Below, one piece after another: positions 61,444 to 64,000 of a stretch of DNA of 64,000 nucleotides. Both the position numbers and the translations under genes were made by a program. How positions within the stretch are numbered: position 1 is the first letter of the stretch; each line of letters starts with the position of its first letter. Source of the DNA: Lantana camara. Its lineage: Eukaryota > Streptophyta > Magnoliopsida > Lamiales > Verbenaceae. Where the stretch lies: NCBI GenBank assembly GCA_037501455.1, contig CM074864.1:22562001-22626000 (forward strand), in the 5' to 3' direction. Under the pieces are notes generated by a model. That model was not told where the DNA came from. It did not search any database and saw only the letters and a program-made list of their open reading frames with translations.

Positions 61444-63900
61444 TCAGGAAGTAGAAGGAAATTTCAAGCAGCAGGGGCGACGTCCTCTTCTAGATTCACC
61501 ACTTACAAGCACGTTTTGAGTAGGAGCAACCAGTTCTTGAGCTGGAGGGACAGGCACGTTTGAGTTTTGAGCATTAGGAGGTGGCAGGCCTGATGGCTCA
61601 GAGGCCTCAACCACTAAACCAGGAGTATTCTTACTATCCTGAGCAGGAGTGTCTTCAACCGTTGGTGCTTGGGGCACGTTTCCCTGAGGGCCCTCAGGAA
61701 CGGTTGCAGCATTGTCAGCCCCCTCGTTTTGTTCCACAAGAGGCTCTTCCTCCACTGGATGAGCAGCCATATACTCATCTTGAAGAATTTCCACTATAAA
61801 GTTGTACTCCGGCTCACTGATATTGGCCTCTAGATCATCCACTCCCCCCTCAGACGCTGCGTATTGCTCATCGAGGGCTAGCCCCATATCCTATCTCCCT
61901 CTCCAAGAAGCCCTCGTTAGGCCCAAGTGAATCAGCTACACGATGGCCAAGTTGAAAGCCTTCTGAGCCTCATCATAACAATGGAGTGAGGGTGCAAAAG
62001 AGAATGCCTTGGAGTGGTAAAACTTGATAATGGCCTCCTTGTTGGCCCTCTCTAGGCACTCGGGAAGCGACTGCTGGAATTCCCTCTCCCAAGCGCTGCG
62101 AGTCTCTTCAGTGTACTTTTTCTTGGCCTCATTATACTTGTCAATCCACCCGTTCACATCTGCTATGAGCTTCTTGTTGGAGTCGAAAACAGTGGCAAAA
62201 TCCGCACGGTACTTATTCCGGGAGGTCTCCGACTTCTTAAGATCATCTTCCAGCTTCTTCACGTATGCCTTCATTTTATCATGCTCAGTTTGGAGAGATA
62301 AAAACTTGGCCTTCTCCACATCCAACTCCTCTTGGATCTGATCTGGGTCATTCGAGTGCGCCATCTTCTTATATTTTGCTTTGCGCTCGGAATAGACAGT
62401 GGCGCGCATCTGGAGGTTTTTGGCCCTCGGGAGTACTTGTTGCATTTTTTAGGAGAAGAAGACATTCCATACTTAGTATCTTTTTAAGGGAATAAGGGAA
62501 TGTTTGAGTAAAAGGAAATGAGAAGACTTACGGAAATGAGGGCATGGATCATGTCTCCAGCCACCTTCTTTGTGCTCTGGGAAAATAGCCTTGGTGGTCC
62601 CCTCTGAACTGGACCCTATCATAGAGCCCATGGGTGATGGACCTTGAGTTGTATGCTCACTCAGGAGGATAGGACCCTGGTTGGGTAGGTGCTCGAAATA
62701 CCTGTCCCCGACGCGCTCAAATCTCCCCAAATGATCCTCCTCGGAAGACGAAGTGTCACCATCACCTCTTGTGCCCTCGTCTACTTGTTTGCCCTTATCC
62801 ATTATGGGGATGGCATCAGGCATCCTCGTCCTTTTTCGGGAGACTTAGGTGCCATCCCCTTGAGGCTCCCTGATGACCACGTTCGAGCGTGGCCTCGTTG
62901 GTTCAATGGCAGGAGGAGTGGCTCCCCTTGAGCTGGCAGTGACTGCCGATCTGGGGATGATCCTCGTCTCGGTGTGGGCCGCTAGGTTTTCGCCGCGGCC
63001 TCGAGGTTGTTGGGCAATGCTTGAACTTGCCCCTGGATGGCCCCCACGACCATCACCGCGACTAGCCCCTCAGCCGCGTGGGTTTTATTGGTTGTCTTGG
63101 GGTCGTGGGCGTTGTTGGCGGTTGCGTGCGTTGATAAAGTTAGCGACATTGCGCAATTTCCTCCTGCCATTATGATGTTTACTCCTGGAAAATGAAAGAA
63201 GACAAGGGTTAAGCTTTTGTGTAAAATTCATAAAATGCAAGTACAAACATGAAGTTAGTAGCCCTATCTAAAGTTAGTGCCCTAAGATCGAACCATCTCT
63301 CTCCAAGTTCCGAGTGGGAGGGTTGCTGAGGAAATGAGGGTCATTTATATGTCCGCAAAGGAACATGACGTCTGCATCATCTATCAAATCCTTAGCTTGT
63401 ATTAACCAACCCTCGTCTCTCAGGACACCCGCCAAATCTTGAGCCCAGTTTTCAGGGAAAGTGGGTTCCAAACGGTGCCTCACAAGGGGACCCTCCCCAT
63501 GCGAAACCCACTCTCGTGGGACCCTAAAATCGTCATCTTGCAGGGGTCTCACAAAGAAGAACTTTTCTTTCCATTCCACTCCATAAGTTGACGAGAGGGA
63601 ATTGATCAGCTTCAAGCCAGCCTTCGCTTGAATGTAAAAGAAACCCGCCCTCGGAGACGAGCGAGGTGATCGGGCTACTTGGAACAAAGCGTTAAAATTG
63701 CGCATGGAGGGTTGATTTCCTATGCACTTCATGGGAATAATGAAGGTGGTTATGAGCTCCAGGCTACTGGGAATGATCTGCGAGAGACTCAAGTTGAGAT
63801 CATTGAGTATACTGGCTACTGGGACAGGAATAGGGAATCTCAAACCCCCAAACACCACTGAGTCTTTGAAAACAACCATCTTTCCGGGTGGAGGGTTGTT
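61444..63900 (-). pseudogene. Antisense gene of the Tat element (gypsy-type transposase_28-like, coiled coil)
   Basis: The minus strand, opposite to pol, holds four open stretches, all in one frame: 63879-63274, 62823-62473, 62445-61936 and 61887-61444. The first (FGGLRFPIPVPVASILNDL, later WKEKFFFVRPL) resembles the plant 'putative gypsy type transposon' family (PF04195) as I recall it. The third is a Lys/Glu-rich predicted coiled coil, the fourth is Pro- and Glu-rich. Between them, GTAAGT at 62531-62526 and a pyrimidine-rich stretch ending TTTTCCAG at 63185 look like splice sites, so part of the breaks may be introns. A frameshift near 61910 looks real. Tat elements are known to carry such extra ORFs; function unknown. 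The N-terminus may begin beyond 63900. Confidence 0.65.
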
Positions 63901-64000
63901 AGCCCGCTCATGAGGGGTCCGGGATTCTCCAACTGAAACGCTCGTCCCAGTATATTGGGGCCATCATAGAGGTTATCTCCCCTAAGGTGATGGTGCTGGG

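Larger units (their letters stand above)
35027..64000 (+). mobile_element. Ty3/gypsy Tat-type retrotransposon (5' part; runs out of window)
   Basis: Order on the plus strand: LTR (35027-35882), PBS region, gag split by LARD-B, protease, RT, RNase H, a second archaeal-type RNase H, integrase (to 60275), then an antisense gene (about 61444-63900). A second RNase H and extra ORFs near the 3' end are known marks of the Tat lineage. All domains carry stops or frameshifts, so it is an old, inactive copy. The 3' LTR and target duplication are outside the window. Confidence 0.85.

Overview
The window is nuclear plant DNA, most likely from a eudicot. It holds one spliced host gene inside dense, nested LTR retrotransposons. 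The gene is a UBC13-type ubiquitin-conjugating enzyme (minus strand, 31573-34711) with eight coding exons and introns bounded by GT and AG. All other recognisable coding sequence belongs to transposable elements: Ty1/copia, two kinds of Ty3/gypsy-type elements, an L1-like LINE and a Mutator-like MITE.

Left block (1-29900). A minus-strand LINE (ORF1 and endonuclease-RT at 25741-29900, a separate RNase H scrap at 1-116) is interrupted by copia element A (117-1750 and 19392-25740, minus strand). Copia A is interrupted by a tandem non-coding LTR element, here called LARD-A: LTR, internal, LTR, internal, truncated LTR (1751-19391). The second LARD-A internal region carries a 3964-bp solo LTR (10566-14529) with a perfect 5-bp target duplication. 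The 5' LTR of copia A carries a solo LTR of its own family in opposite orientation (23107-25029).

Middle (29900-35026). A 376-bp MITE with 10-bp target duplications, a GC-rich tandem repeat, then the UBC13 gene. Its TATA box is only about 185 bp from the next retrotransposon.

Right block (35027 to the end). A plus-strand Ty3/gypsy element of the Tat type has its 5' LTR at 35027-35882. Its gag is split at 37126-55413 by a second non-coding element, LARD-B, with perfect GGCGA duplications. The 3' LTR of LARD-B is split by a young 9978-bp copia element B (44179-54156, minus strand) with perfect GATTG duplications. The Tat pol resumes at 55414 and runs to 60275. It is followed by an antisense gene (about 61444-63900) that shows splice signals. 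The 3' LTR of the Tat element lies beyond the window.

The less expected content is non-coding: hairpins with GGGG loops repeated at 29-bp spacing and with compensatory stem changes, arrays of a 16-bp palindrome in LARD LTRs, G-box arrays and a TATA-abutting 20-bp palindrome in copia LTRs, repeated 18-mers in the copia leader, and three matching hairpins downstream of the Tat integrase. No function is known to me for these; they are set out in the findings.
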